Assembly (NCBI RefSeq): GCF_040105385.1
Contig: NZ_JBEDNQ010000013.1
Span: 182,553-246,552 of the forward strand
Direction of reading: 5' to 3'
Origin: Pseudonocardia nematodicida
GTDB taxonomy: Bacteria > Actinomycetota > Actinomycetes > Mycobacteriales > Pseudonocardiaceae
Length of the DNA stretch: 64,000 nucleotides
This document shows, in pieces, positions 15,795-24,017 of this stretch. The notes under the pieces were generated by a model. That model made no database searches. It saw only the letters and a program-made list of their open reading frames with translations, and had not been told where the DNA came from. How positions within the stretch are numbered: position 1 is the stretch's first letter; each line of letters begins with the position of its first letter. A program made the translations under genes and the position numbers.

Positions 15795-16152
15795 CGGGGA
15801 CCCACAGTCCTTGCAGGCGCAGCACGGCGACCAGCGTGCCGATCGCCCCGGCCGCGATCACGGTGCCGCCCCAGCGGCTCGGCTCGGCGGTCGCGAACTG
15901 CAACGCGATCGGCATCACGCAGACCGAGACCACGAGGTAGATCAGGAAGGTGGTCTGTTCGGGCAGCGTGACGCCGCCGAGGAGCACCTGGTAGGTGGCG
16001 ATGAGGGCCTGCACGACGAGCAACACCTCGGCCGCCCCGACACCGATCCGGTGCCACCGGTCCGGCGGGCGGTTCAGCGCGGTGGTGACCAGACCGAACA
16101 CCGCGACGGCCGCGAGCACCACCGTGCTCACCAGGACAAGAGCACCGATCAC
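15787..16152 (-). CDS. Small integral membrane protein, function unknown
   Basis: A 121-residue protein with four hydrophobic segments (about 1-22, 38-58, 65-82, 91-112). The family is not recognised. It overlaps murI by 4 nt and the next membrane gene by 8 nt, so the three are translationally coupled. Together with its neighbour it could form a small membrane complex; this is inference from the overlap only. Confidence 0.8.
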   Translation of the reverse strand: MIGALVLVSTVVLAAVAVFGLVTTALNRPPDRWHRIGVGAAEVLLVVQALIATYQVLLGGVTLPEQTTFLIYLVVSVCVMPIALQFATAEPSRWGGTVIAAGAIGTLVAVLRLQGLWVPGA

Positions 16153-17006
16153 GGCGCGGAGGTTACTCGGGCGACCGGGTGCTCCCCGGACCCGGCCCGG
16201 CCGACGACCGAGCCGATCTCGGGCCCGAGGAAGCGGCGGCCGAGCCGCCGGAACGGCTCCGGGTCGCCGGTGGCGAGGAACCGGTGCTCGCCCGGGGGGC
16301 CGGTGTCGTCGCGCAGCAGGTCGGCCGCGTGCAGCGTGCGGACCAGGGTGCGGGCGGTCTCGTCGGCCGAGGAGACCAGCGTGACGTCCGGGCCGAGGAC
16401 GATCTCCAGGACGCCGGTGAGCAGCGGGTAGTGCGTGCACCCCAGGACGACGGTGTCCACCCCGGCCCGCTGCAGCGGCTCCAGGTAGCTCTGCGCGACG
16501 CCGAGCACCTGGCGGCCGCTGGTGGTGCCGCGCTCGACGAAGTCGACGAACCGGGGGCAGGCCACCGTGGTGATCTCGGTGTCGGGGGCGGCGTCGAAGG
16601 CGTCGGTGTAGGCCCCGGACGCGATCGTCGCGCGGGTGCCGATGACGCCGATCCGGCCGTTGCGGGTGGTGGCGACGGCCCGGCGCACGGCCGGCCGGAC
16701 GACCTCGACGACCGGGACCGGGTAGCGCTCCCGGAAGTCGGCCAGGCACGCCGCGGACGCCGAGTTGCACGCGATGACCAGCGCCTTGACCCCGGACTCG
16801 ACGAGCTCGTCGCCGATCGCGAGCGCGTGCCGCCGGATGTCGGCGATCTTCTTCGGCCCGTATGGGCTGTGCAGGGTGTCGCCGACGTAGACGATCCGTT
16901 CGGCGGGCAGCAGGTCGATCACCGCCCGGGCGACGGTGAGCCCGCCGACCCCGGAGTCGAAGATCCCGATCGGGGCGTCGACGGACTCCGGGCCGCTGCT
17001 GCTCAC
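16149..17006 (-). CDS. murI: Glutamate racemase
   Basis: A 285-residue cofactor-independent racemase that makes D-glutamate for peptidoglycan. The two catalytic cysteines are Cys80 (ACNSASA) and Cys190 (GCTHYP), and IGIFDSGVGGLTV and VYVGDTLHSPYG are present near the N terminus. It overlaps both its upstream rhomboid gene and the downstream membrane gene by 4 nt. Confidence 0.97.
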   Translation of the reverse strand: MSSSGPESVDAPIGIFDSGVGGLTVARAVIDLLPAERIVYVGDTLHSPYGPKKIADIRRHALAIGDELVESGVKALVIACNSASAACLADFRERYPVPVVEVVRPAVRRAVATTRNGRIGVIGTRATIASGAYTDAFDAAPDTEITTVACPRFVDFVERGTTSGRQVLGVAQSYLEPLQRAGVDTVVLGCTHYPLLTGVLEIVLGPDVTLVSSADETARTLVRTLHAADLLRDDTGPPGEHRFLATGDPEPFRRLGRRFLGPEIGSVVGRAGSGEHPVARVTSAP

Positions 17007-17617
17007 ATCCTCAGGGTAGGGGTGCCCCGCCGGTCGGCCTTCGCGACCCAGGACGCGGCGACGACGCCGCCGATCGCGCCGAACAGGTGGCCCTGCCAGG
17101 AGACCATCGGGTCGGAGGGCAGCACGCCCCACAGCAGCGAGCCCCAGAACAGGAACAGCACGACGGCGAGCACGATCTGCCCGACGTTGCGCGCGTAGAA
17201 GCCGCGGACCAGCAGGAACAGGAACCAGCCGAACACGATCCCGGACGCGCCGATCACCGGGTACGGCGAGGTGAGCCAGACCCCGACCCCGCCGATCACC
17301 CAGATCGTCGCGGTCACGGCGAACCACTGGGCGATCCCGCCGGACATCGCGAGGAAGCCGAAGATCAGGAACGGCAGGGTGTTCGCGATCAGGTGCGCCC
17401 AGTCGTCGTGCAGCAGCGGAGCGGTGAGGATCCCGGCCAGCCCGCCGGTGTCCCGCGGGTAGATCGCGCCGGCGTACTGGACCATCCCACCGGAGGCGGA
17501 GTCGATCGCCTCGAACAGCCACAGCGCGGCGGTGAACAGGAGCATGATCGCCGCGGCCCGTTTCGGCGCGGGCGGGAGCACACGCGCAGGGGCCCGGCCG
17601 GACGGGAGAGCGGTCAT
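17003..17617 (-). CDS. Rhomboid-family intramembrane serine protease
   Basis: A 204-residue membrane protein with six helices. The catalytic dyad is Ser125 (GASG) and His177 (WQGHLFGA), with the supporting His75 in HLIANTLPF. It cleaves substrates within the membrane; the substrate is unknown. In M. tuberculosis the corresponding gene (Rv1337) also lies between cysM and murI. It heads the operon that runs through murI, two membrane genes, the phosphodiesterase, rph and rdgB. Confidence 0.94.
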   Translation of the reverse strand: MTALPSGRAPARVLPPAPKRAAAIMLLFTAALWLFEAIDSASGGMVQYAGAIYPRDTGGLAGILTAPLLHDDWAHLIANTLPFLIFGFLAMSGGIAQWFAVTATIWVIGGVGVWLTSPYPVIGASGIVFGWFLFLLVRGFYARNVGQIVLAVVLFLFWGSLLWGVLPSDPMVSWQGHLFGAIGGVVAASWVAKADRRGTPTLRM

Positions 17618-18018
17618 GGCCCCGACGGTACCCGCGCCCCCGCCCGTTTCGCCCGCACTGTCGCATTCGGTCGATCAGCGCGGCCGCTGCTCGCACCCGG
17701 ACGGAGCAGCCTGAGCCCGGCTTTGCTCTGCTCACCGCTACGCGCGGGCGCGGCGACCCCAGCGCCCGGCACGATCCGGGGCCGGTGCACGCGCGCGGAT
17801 CGGGCGAACGGGCGCGCCACGGCGACCGGCTCGGCTCCGCCGTTCCGAGATCACGACGTCGCGTCGCGCCGACGGAGACCCTGCCATGATCGTCGAATGG
17901 GTGCCGGCAGGTGCCAGAGCCGGCACCGATCGGGACCGAGCTGATGATCACGATCGGAGCTCGCCGCCGGAGCCGGGTGCCCCGGGCCGAATGGCAGGGG
18001 CCGGGCGGCCCGCGCCGG
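17618..18018. other. Gene-free gap between cysM and the rhomboid operon
   Basis: 401 bp with no supported gene. It contains one copy of the dispersed 16-mer CTTTGCTCTGCTCACC (17721-17736). The promoter of the rhomboid operon should lie at its left end, but no clear -35/-10 pair is visible. Confidence 0.7.
17721..17736 (+). repeat. Dispersed 16-mer repeat, copy 2
   Basis: CTTTGCTCTGCTCACC. Related copies are at 14549-14564 (one mismatch, at the rph start), 46896-46911 (one mismatch) and 56474-56489 (reverse strand, exact). In this copy and the 56474 copy, TACGC also follows two bases later. Confidence 0.85.
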
Positions 18019-18966
18019 TCAGGCCCAGAGGTGGCCGTCGATCCCCTGTGCCGCGGAGCCGAGGTCGCCGGAGTAGGCCCCGGTGGACAGGTACTTCCAC
18101 CCGCCGTCGCACACGATCAGCACGACGTCGGCCCGCTCACCGGCGTCGACGGCCTTGTTCGCGGCCCCGAGCGCGGCGTGCAGGATCGCCCCGGTCGAGA
18201 TGCCGGCGAAGATCCCCTCCTGCTCGACCAGCTGGCGGGTCCGGCGCAGCGCGTCGTAGGAGCCGACGGAGAACCGGCCGGTGAGCACGGTCTCGTCGTA
18301 CAGCTCCGGGACGAAGCCCTCGGACAGGTTGCGCAGGCCGTAGACCAGCTCGCCGTAGCGCGGCTCGGCGGCGATCACCTGGACGTCCGGCTTCTGCTCG
18401 CGCAGGTAGCGCCCGGCGCCGACCAGGGTGCCGGTGGTGCCCAGGCCGGCCACGAAGTGCGTGATCGAGGGCAGGTCGCGCAGGATCTCCGGGCCGGTGC
18501 CGCGGTAGTGCGCGTCGGCGTTGGCCGGGTTGCCGTACTGGTAGAGCATGACCCACTCGGGGTGCTCGGCGGCCAGCTGTTTGGCGACGGCGACGGCCTG
18601 GTTCGACCCGCCGGCCGCCGGCGAGGAGATGATCTGCGCGCCGTACATCGTGAGCAGCTGACGCCGCTCGGACGAGGTGTTCTCCGGCATCACGCAGACC
18701 AGCTCGTAGCCCTTGAGCCGGGCCGCCATCGCCAGCGAGATGCCGGTGTTGCCCGACGTCGGCTCCAGGATGGTGCAGCCCGGCGTGAGCAGCCCCTGCT
18801 TCTCCGCGTCCTCGATCATCGCCAGCGCGGGCCGGTCCTTGATCGAGCCGGTGGGGTTGCGGTCCTCCAGCTTCGCCCACAACCGGACGTCCTCGGACGG
18901 GGACAGCGACGGGAGACCGACCAGCGGGGTGTCCCCGACGGCCTGCAGGAGCGACTCGTAACGCAT
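18019..18966 (-). CDS. cysM: Cysteine synthase using CysO thiocarboxylate and O-phosphoserine
   Basis: A 315-residue PLP enzyme of the cysteine synthase fold. Lys43 in NPTGSIKDRPA binds PLP, TSGNTG (70-75) holds the substrate carboxylate, and GLGTTGTLVG binds the PLP phosphate. It lies 9 nt downstream of cysO, with mec further upstream, which identifies it as the actinobacterial O-phosphoserine sulfhydrylase that takes sulfur from CysO-COSH rather than a sulfide-dependent CysK. The product is Cys still attached to CysO. Confidence 0.94.
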   Translation of the reverse strand: MRYESLLQAVGDTPLVGLPSLSPSEDVRLWAKLEDRNPTGSIKDRPALAMIEDAEKQGLLTPGCTILEPTSGNTGISLAMAARLKGYELVCVMPENTSSERRQLLTMYGAQIISSPAAGGSNQAVAVAKQLAAEHPEWVMLYQYGNPANADAHYRGTGPEILRDLPSITHFVAGLGTTGTLVGAGRYLREQKPDVQVIAAEPRYGELVYGLRNLSEGFVPELYDETVLTGRFSVGSYDALRRTRQLVEQEGIFAGISTGAILHAALGAANKAVDAGERADVVLIVCDGGWKYLSTGAYSGDLGSAAQGIDGHLWA

Positions 18967-18975
18967 CGTCGGGAC

Positions 18976-19251
18976 TCAGCGCCCGCCGGCGACGGCCGGG
19001 AGGATGGTCAGCGTGGAGGACTCCGTGACCGGGGCCTCGAGACCGCCGGCGAAGCGGACGTCCTCGTCGTCGACGTAGATGTTGACGAAGCGGTGCAGCT
19101 TGCCGTCGGTGATCAGGCGGTCCTTGATGCCGCTGTGCCGCGACTCCAGGTCGTCGATGACCGCGGCGACGGTCTCACCCTTGGCGTCGACGGTCTTCTC
19201 GCCGCCGGTGTGCGTGCGGAGGATCGTGGGGATGGAGACGGAGACGGCCAT
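18976..19251 (-). CDS. cysO: Ubiquitin-like sulfur carrier CysO with an extra C-terminal Arg
   Basis: A 91-residue ThiS/MoaD-fold protein that carries sulfur as a C-terminal thiocarboxylate. It matches CysO throughout (SIPTILRTHTGGEKTV, FVNIYVDDEDVRFAGGL, STLTILPAVAGG). Unlike the mycobacterial protein as I recall it, it does not end at Gly-Gly: one Arg codon (18979-18981) precedes the TGA. That Arg must be removed before adenylation, presumably by the neighbouring Mec protease. Located 9 nt before cysM and 114 nt after mec. Confidence 0.95.
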   Translation of the reverse strand: MAVSVSIPTILRTHTGGEKTVDAKGETVAAVIDDLESRHSGIKDRLITDGKLHRFVNIYVDDEDVRFAGGLEAPVTESSTLTILPAVAGGR

Positions 19252-19365
19252 CTGAGGTGTTCACTCCTGAGGTTGCGTGGCGTGGTGGGTGTCTTCACGC
19301 GGCAACGCGACCGATCATCGGTGACATTCCCGCGCGACCTCCGGCGCGGGTGCGCGGGAGGAGGG

Positions 19366-19860
19366 TCAGGCGCGGTCGGGCACGTCGTCGGAGCCGGTGT
19401 GGGAGAACATGTAGGACTCCACGACCTGCAACTCGTCCTCGACGACCTCGCCACCGACGAGGTGGTACGAGCGGACCTCGGGCTCGGCGTCGGGCGTGGC
19501 GAGGCCCACGATCAGCCAGTGCTGGTCCGGGGTCCACTCCATCTGCGCGATGTCCTTCACCGAGGGGTACGCCTCGGGCAGCCCGGTGTCGGTCAGCGGG
19601 CGGCGCGGCACCCGGGTGTGCGAGTGCACGACGAGCATCCGCCGCTCGTCGTTCGCGTCCAGCTCGCGCTCGAGCCGGATGTCCTCGGCCGGGGAGAAGG
19701 CGAAGTCGCTCGCCACCTCGTCGGCGTTGGTCATCGGCACGTAGCGCTCGGGGTGGTCGCCGCGCTCCGGGCCGACGAGCTGTCCGCACGCCTCCAGCGG
19801 GAAGTCCCGCCGGGCGTGCGCGACGATCCCGTCGAGGAGATCTCTGCGGATGACCAGCAC
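19366..19860 (-). CDS. mec: JAMM-type metalloprotease Mec, releases cysteine from CysO
   Basis: A 164-residue JAB/MPN protein. Zinc ligands His79 and His81 (HSHT), Asp103 (PSVKD) and catalytic Glu23 (LEACG) are present. In the usual JAMM pattern (HxHx7Sx2D) seven residues separate the second His from the Ser; here there are 18, because about 11 residues rich in Arg and Pro are inserted after HSHT. Mec cleaves the Cys adduct from CysO; here it may also trim the extra Arg of CysO. The GTG start at 19860 fits the family N terminus. Confidence 0.92.
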   Translation of the reverse strand: MLVIRRDLLDGIVAHARRDFPLEACGQLVGPERGDHPERYVPMTNADEVASDFAFSPAEDIRLERELDANDERRMLVVHSHTRVPRRPLTDTGLPEAYPSVKDIAQMEWTPDQHWLIVGLATPDAEPEVRSYHLVGGEVVEDELQVVESYMFSHTGSDDVPDRA

Positions 19861-19925
19861 GACGTCGAGGATACGTCCCGTCCACCGGGCGCCGCACCCG
19901 ACGGGTGCGGATCACAGCCTCGGGG

Positions 19926-20477
19926 TCAGAGCGCTGTCGACCGGACCCGAACCAGGGAGTCCTGCACGTAGGTCAGCCAGTGGTAGACGCCGAGGTGCTG
20001 GCCGCGCGGATCGTCGTCGGGCAGCTGCTCGGGCATGTTCTCGCTGACGTCGAGCGCGGTACCCAGCGCCAGCCGGACGTCGTTGAGCGCGGCCAGCCAG
20101 GCGTCGGCCTGGGAGGTGGTCAGCTCGAGGCGGCCGCCGGCCTCGGGCAGCGTGTCGAGCACCTCGGCGGCGGCGGCGTCCTTGGCCTCGATCAGCCCCG
20201 GTTCGTGCAGCGACCGCATGCCGCCGGCGAGGTCGGAGTCCTCGTTGGTGAAGTCGGGCAGCAGCCGGGCGAGCACCCGGTCGGTGGGCCGCGAGGTCGG
20301 GCCGGTCCGGATCCCGGTCAGCTCGGCCAGCTCGTCGGTCGGCGCGAGCTCCGCCCGGGTGGCCAGCATCTGCCGGACCTCGGTGAACAGCCCGCGGAGG
20401 ACCGCGGCCTCCTCCCCGGAGAACCCGGAGACGTACCGCACCTTGTCGCCGCGCCCGGCGCGCTTCCAGCCGTTCAT
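19926..20477 (-). CDS. DUF2017 protein, ClpS partner gene
   Basis: A 183-residue soluble protein matching the DUF2017 family that follows clpS in most actinobacteria. It contains the FSGEEAAVLRGLFTEVRQML start and the C-terminal LGVYHWLTYVQDSLVRV segment. Its ATG overlaps the clpS stop by one base (TGATG), so translation is coupled. Function is unknown; the constant pairing with clpS suggests a role in adaptor-mediated proteolysis, but this is inference. Confidence 0.92.
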   Translation of the reverse strand: MNGWKRAGRGDKVRYVSGFSGEEAAVLRGLFTEVRQMLATRAELAPTDELAELTGIRTGPTSRPTDRVLARLLPDFTNEDSDLAGGMRSLHEPGLIEAKDAAAAEVLDTLPEAGGRLELTTSQADAWLAALNDVRLALGTALDVSENMPEQLPDDDPRGQHLGVYHWLTYVQDSLVRVRSTAL

Positions 20478-20773
20478 CAGGCGCGCTGCATGGTGGCCCA
20501 GAGGCCGGCCGCGTGCAGCTGGGCCACATGCCCCTCGACGGTGTCCTTGTCGCCCGCGGACACCGCGGCCCTGCCCTTGTGGTGCACGTCGAGCATCAGG
20601 GCGTTGGCCTTCGGCTCCGGGTAGTGGAAGACCTTCTGCAGCACATAGGTCACATAGGACATGAGGTTGACCGGGTCGTTCCAGACGATCGCCTGCCAGG
20701 GCAGGTCGGGCGACGCGGTCTCGTCGATCTCCGGCGAGACCTGCTCCGTGGGCGACGGGGACGGCGCGGTCAT
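20477..20773 (-). CDS. clpS: ATP-dependent Clp protease adaptor ClpS
   Basis: A 98-residue adaptor that hands N-degron substrates to ClpC/ClpP. The core DLPWQAIVWNDPVNLMSYVTYVLQKVFHY carries the N-end-binding site, and VHHKGRAAV and LHAAGLWATM complete the fold. A second in-frame ATG lies nine bases upstream (20782). It is divergent from pncB. Confidence 0.95.
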   Translation of the reverse strand: MTAPSPSPTEQVSPEIDETASPDLPWQAIVWNDPVNLMSYVTYVLQKVFHYPEPKANALMLDVHHKGRAAVSAGDKDTVEGHVAQLHAAGLWATMQRA

Positions 20774-20855
20774 GCGCCCCATGGTGGCACAGCGGTACGG
20801 CGGTTCTCGGCACTCGGGGTGAGACCGGGCACGGTCCACGGAATAGGCTCGCCCC

Positions 20856-22151
20856 ATGAGCGAGCCCGGCACCGGCCTGTTCACCGATCGCTACGAGCTC
20901 ACGATGGTGGCCGCGGCGCTCGCCGACGGCACCGCGGACCGCGCGTGCGTGTTCGAGCTGTTCGCCCGCCGGCTGCCCGACGGCCGCCGCTACGGCGTCG
21001 TCGCCGGCACCGGACGGCTGCTCGAGGCGCTGACCCGGTTCCGCTTCTCCCCCGCCGACCTGGCGGCGCTCGAGAGCGTCGTCGACCCGGCCACGCTGGA
21101 CTGGCTGCGCGACTACCGCTTCACCGGCGACGTCGACGGCTACCCGGAGGGAGAGCTCTACTTCCCCGGCTCGCCGGTGCTGACCGTCACCGGCACGTTC
21201 GCCGACGCGGTGGTCCTGGAGACCCTCGCGCTGTCGATCTACAACCACGACTGCGCGATCGCCTCGGCCGCCGCCCGGATGGTCACCGCGGCCGCCGGCC
21301 GCCCGATGATCGAGATGGGGTCCCGGCGCACCCACGAGGAGGCCGCGGTGGCCGCGGCCCGGGCGGCGTACCTGGCGGGCTTCGCGACGACGTCGAACCT
21401 CGCGGCCGGGCAGCGCTACGGCATCCCCACCGCGGGCACCGCCGCGCACGCCTTCATCCTGCTGCACGACGACGAGCAGGCCGCGTTCCACAGCCAGGTC
21501 GCCGCCCTGGGCACGGACACCACGCTGCTGGTCGACACCTACGACATCCGCAAGGGCATCGCCAACGCCGTGGAGGCCGCCGGGCCCGGTCTGGGTGCGG
21601 TCCGGATCGACTCCGGCGACCTGGGCGAGCTGGCCCGCCAGGCCCGCGACCAGCTCGACGAGCTCGGCGCCACGAACACCCGCATCGTGCTGTCCGGTGA
21701 TCTCGACGAATACGCGATCGCGTCGCTGCGGGCCGAGCCGGTGGACTCCTACGGCGTCGGGACGTCGCTGGTCACCGGCTCCGGGGCGCCGACCGCCGGG
21801 ATGGTCTACAAGCTCGTCGAGGTGGACGGCCGGCCGGTGAGCAAGCGCTCCAGCGCGAAGGAGTCGCGCGGCGGACGCAAGTCCGCGCTGCGCCGGTTCA
21901 AGCCGACCGGCACCGCCGTCGAGGAGGTCGTGTTCGGCGCCGTGGGTGGGCGGGGAGAGGACACGCCGCTCGGCCCGCACGACCGGCTGCTGCCGGTGCC
22001 GATGGTGCGCGGCGGGGAGCTGATGGACGGCACCGGCTCGCTCGCCGACGCCCGGGAGCGGCTCCGGACCGCGCTGGTGTCCGTGCCGTGGGAGGGTCTC
22101 AAGCTCTCCCGGGGCGAGCCGGCGATCCCCACCGTCTTCCCGAACGCCTGA
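20856..22151 (+). CDS. pncB: Nicotinate phosphoribosyltransferase
   Basis: A 431-residue enzyme of the Preiss-Handler pathway that makes nicotinate mononucleotide. Family segments include LFTDRYELTMVAAAL at the N terminus, FPGSPVLTVTGTFADAVVLET, the catalytic-site region MGSRRTHEEAAVAAARAAYLAGFATTSN (in part), and VRIDSGDLGELARQ. The nicotinamidase gene follows 17 nt later, so the two consecutive steps of nicotinamide salvage are encoded together. Confidence 0.96.
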   Translation: MSEPGTGLFTDRYELTMVAAALADGTADRACVFELFARRLPDGRRYGVVAGTGRLLEALTRFRFSPADLAALESVVDPATLDWLRDYRFTGDVDGYPEGELYFPGSPVLTVTGTFADAVVLETLALSIYNHDCAIASAAARMVTAAAGRPMIEMGSRRTHEEAAVAAARAAYLAGFATTSNLAAGQRYGIPTAGTAAHAFILLHDDEQAAFHSQVAALGTDTTLLVDTYDIRKGIANAVEAAGPGLGAVRIDSGDLGELARQARDQLDELGATNTRIVLSGDLDEYAIASLRAEPVDSYGVGTSLVTGSGAPTAGMVYKLVEVDGRPVSKRSSAKESRGGRKSALRRFKPTGTAVEEVVFGAVGGRGEDTPLGPHDRLLPVPMVRGGELMDGTGSLADARERLRTALVSVPWEGLKLSRGEPAIPTVFPNA

Positions 22152-22168
22152 GAGAGGTACCCGACCAG

Positions 22169-22732
22169 ATGGCACGCGCACTGATCGTCGTCGACGTCCA
22201 GAACGACTTCTGTGAGGGCGGCGCGCTCGGCGTGACCGGCGGTGCGGCCGTCGCCGCGCGGATCGGGCAGCTGGCCCGCACAGGTGGCTACGACCACGTC
22301 GTCGCCACCCGGGACGTGCACGTCGACCCGGGCCCGCACTTCAGCGACACCCCGGACTTCGTGGACTCGTGGCCGCCGCACTGCCGGGCCGGGACCCCGG
22401 GGGCCTCGTTCCACCCGGCGCTGGACGTGGCGCCGGTCGAGTGCGTCTTCGACAAGGGCGCCTACACCAGCGCCTACTCGGGTTTCGAGGGTGCCAGCGA
22501 GAACGAGTCCGGCGAGCCGCTGTCCGACTGGCTCGACGCGCGCGGCGTCACCGCGGTCGACGTCGTCGGGCTGGCGACCGACCACTGCGTCCGCGCGACC
22601 GCACTGGACGCCTCCCGGCTGGGCCTGGCGACGACCGTGCTGCTCGGGTACTGCGCCGGCGTCGCGCCGGGGACCACCGAGCGGGCGCTGGCGCAGCTGG
22701 CCGAGGCCGGCGTCACCGTCGACGGCGGCTGA
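22169..22732 (+). CDS. pncA: Nicotinamidase/pyrazinamidase-like isochorismatase-fold hydrolase
   Basis: A 187-residue cysteine hydrolase converting nicotinamide to nicotinate. The catalytic Asp is in VVDVQNDFCEGG (Asp9), the Lys in FDKGAYTSAYSGF, and the nucleophilic Cys in LATDHCVRATAL. A metal-binding Asp/His set (RDVHVDPGPHFS) follows the first motif. GAGAGG lies upstream of the ATG. Position directly after pncB supports the assignment. Confidence 0.95.
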   Translation: MARALIVVDVQNDFCEGGALGVTGGAAVAARIGQLARTGGYDHVVATRDVHVDPGPHFSDTPDFVDSWPPHCRAGTPGASFHPALDVAPVECVFDKGAYTSAYSGFEGASENESGEPLSDWLDARGVTAVDVVGLATDHCVRATALDASRLGLATTVLLGYCAGVAPGTTERALAQLAEAGVTVDGG

Positions 22733-22742
22733 CCGCCGGCCC

Positions 22743-22787
22743 CGACACGTCATCGACCGACACGTCATCGACCGACACCTCAGCGAC
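22743..22787. repeat. Three 15-bp tandem repeats before an acyl-CoA dehydrogenase gene
   Basis: CGACACGTCATCGAC is present twice in tandem, followed by a third, slightly changed copy (CGACACCTCAGCGAC). They end 19 bp before the ATG, a good place for repeated regulator half-sites. Confidence 0.75.
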
Positions 22788-22805
22788 ACAGCGGGAGCGC
22801 GGACC

Positions 22806-23966
22806 ATGGGTGTGCTGGACATCGAGGAACAGGCCGTCGTCGACACGGTGCGCGAGTTCGTCGACCGGGAGGTGCGACCGCAGGTCCGGGAGGTCGAGCA
22901 CGCGAACGCCTATCCCGAGAAGTGGATCGAGCAGATGAAGGAGCTCGGCATCTACGGCCTCGCGATCCCCGAGCCCTGGGGCGAGGCCCCGGTGTCGATG
23001 CCCTGCTACGCCCTGGTCACCGCGGAGCTGGCCCGCGGCTGGATGAGCCTCGCCGGGGCGATGGGCGGGCACACCGTGGTCGCCAAGCTCCTGGTGGCGT
23101 TCGGCACCCGGGAGCAGCAGGACCGCTACCTCCCGCGGATGGCCACCGGCGAGCTCCGGGCGACCATGGCCCTCACCGAACCGGGCGGCGGCTCGGACCT
23201 GCAGGCGATGGCCACCCACGCGCGGCCGACCGGCAGCGGCTACGTGGTGAACGGGTCCAAGACCTGGATCTCGAACGCCCGGCGCTCCGGGCTGATCGCG
23301 CTGCTCTGCAAGACCGACCCCGACGCCGAGCCCCGGCACGCGGGCATCTCGGTGCTGCTCGTCGAGCACGGCCCCGGGCTGACCGTGTCGAAGGACCTGC
23401 CCAAGCTCGGCTACAAGGGCGTCGAGGCCTGCGAGCTGGTCTTCGACGACATGCAGGTGCCCGCCGACGCCGTCCTCGGCGGGGTCGAGGGGAGCGGCTT
23501 CGCCCAGATGATGAAGGGCCTGGAGACCGGCCGCATCCAGGTCGCGGCGCGTGCACTCGGGGTCGCCGACGCCGCGCTGGAGGACGCCCTGCGCTACGCC
23601 CAGGAGCGCGAGTCGTTCGGCACACCGATCTGGCGTCACCAGTCGGTCGGCAACCATCTCGCCGACATGGCCACCAAGGTCACCGCCGCCCGGCAGCTGA
23701 TCCTGCACGCCGCCGAGAAGTACGAGGCCGGCCGGCGCTGCGACATGGAGGCCGGGATGGCGAAGCTGTTCGCGTCCGAGATCGCCATGGAGGTGGCGCT
23801 GGACGCGGTGCGTATCCACGGCGGCTACGGGTACTCCACCGAGTACGACGTCGAGCGCTACTTCCGGGACGCCCCGCTGATGATCGTCGGCGAGGGCACC
23901 AACGAGATCCAGCGCAACGTCATCGCGTCCCAGCTGGTCGCGCGCGGTGGTCTCGACCGGCGCTGA
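22806..23966 (+). CDS. Acyl-CoA dehydrogenase
   Basis: A 386-residue flavoenzyme that oxidises an acyl-CoA to the enoyl-CoA. The N-terminal helical domain leads to MALTEPGGGSDLQAM (about 121-135) and the WISNARRSG flavin-binding segment; the C-terminal domain contains RIHGGYGYSTEYDVERYFRDA and EGTNEIQRNVIA, where the Glu of GEGTNE is at the usual catalytic-base position. Substrate length is not predictable. It is a single gene with a terminator hairpin downstream. Confidence 0.95.
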   Translation: MGVLDIEEQAVVDTVREFVDREVRPQVREVEHANAYPEKWIEQMKELGIYGLAIPEPWGEAPVSMPCYALVTAELARGWMSLAGAMGGHTVVAKLLVAFGTREQQDRYLPRMATGELRATMALTEPGGGSDLQAMATHARPTGSGYVVNGSKTWISNARRSGLIALLCKTDPDAEPRHAGISVLLVEHGPGLTVSKDLPKLGYKGVEACELVFDDMQVPADAVLGGVEGSGFAQMMKGLETGRIQVAARALGVADAALEDALRYAQERESFGTPIWRHQSVGNHLADMATKVTAARQLILHAAEKYEAGRRCDMEAGMAKLFASEIAMEVALDAVRIHGGYGYSTEYDVERYFRDAPLMIVGEGTNEIQRNVIASQLVARGGLDRR

Positions 23967-23981
23967 GCCGGCCGGGGCGGT

Positions 23982-24008
23982 GCCGGGACGGTCGTCCGCC
24001 GTCCCGGC
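23982..24008. terminator. Strong hairpin between convergent genes
   Basis: Perfect 10-bp arms GCCGGGACGG/CCGTCCCGGC around a 7-nt loop, 16 bp after the acyl-CoA dehydrogenase stop and 10 bp before the end of the convergent thioesterase gene. Confidence 0.7.
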
Positions 24009-24017
24009 CGCCGGGGT

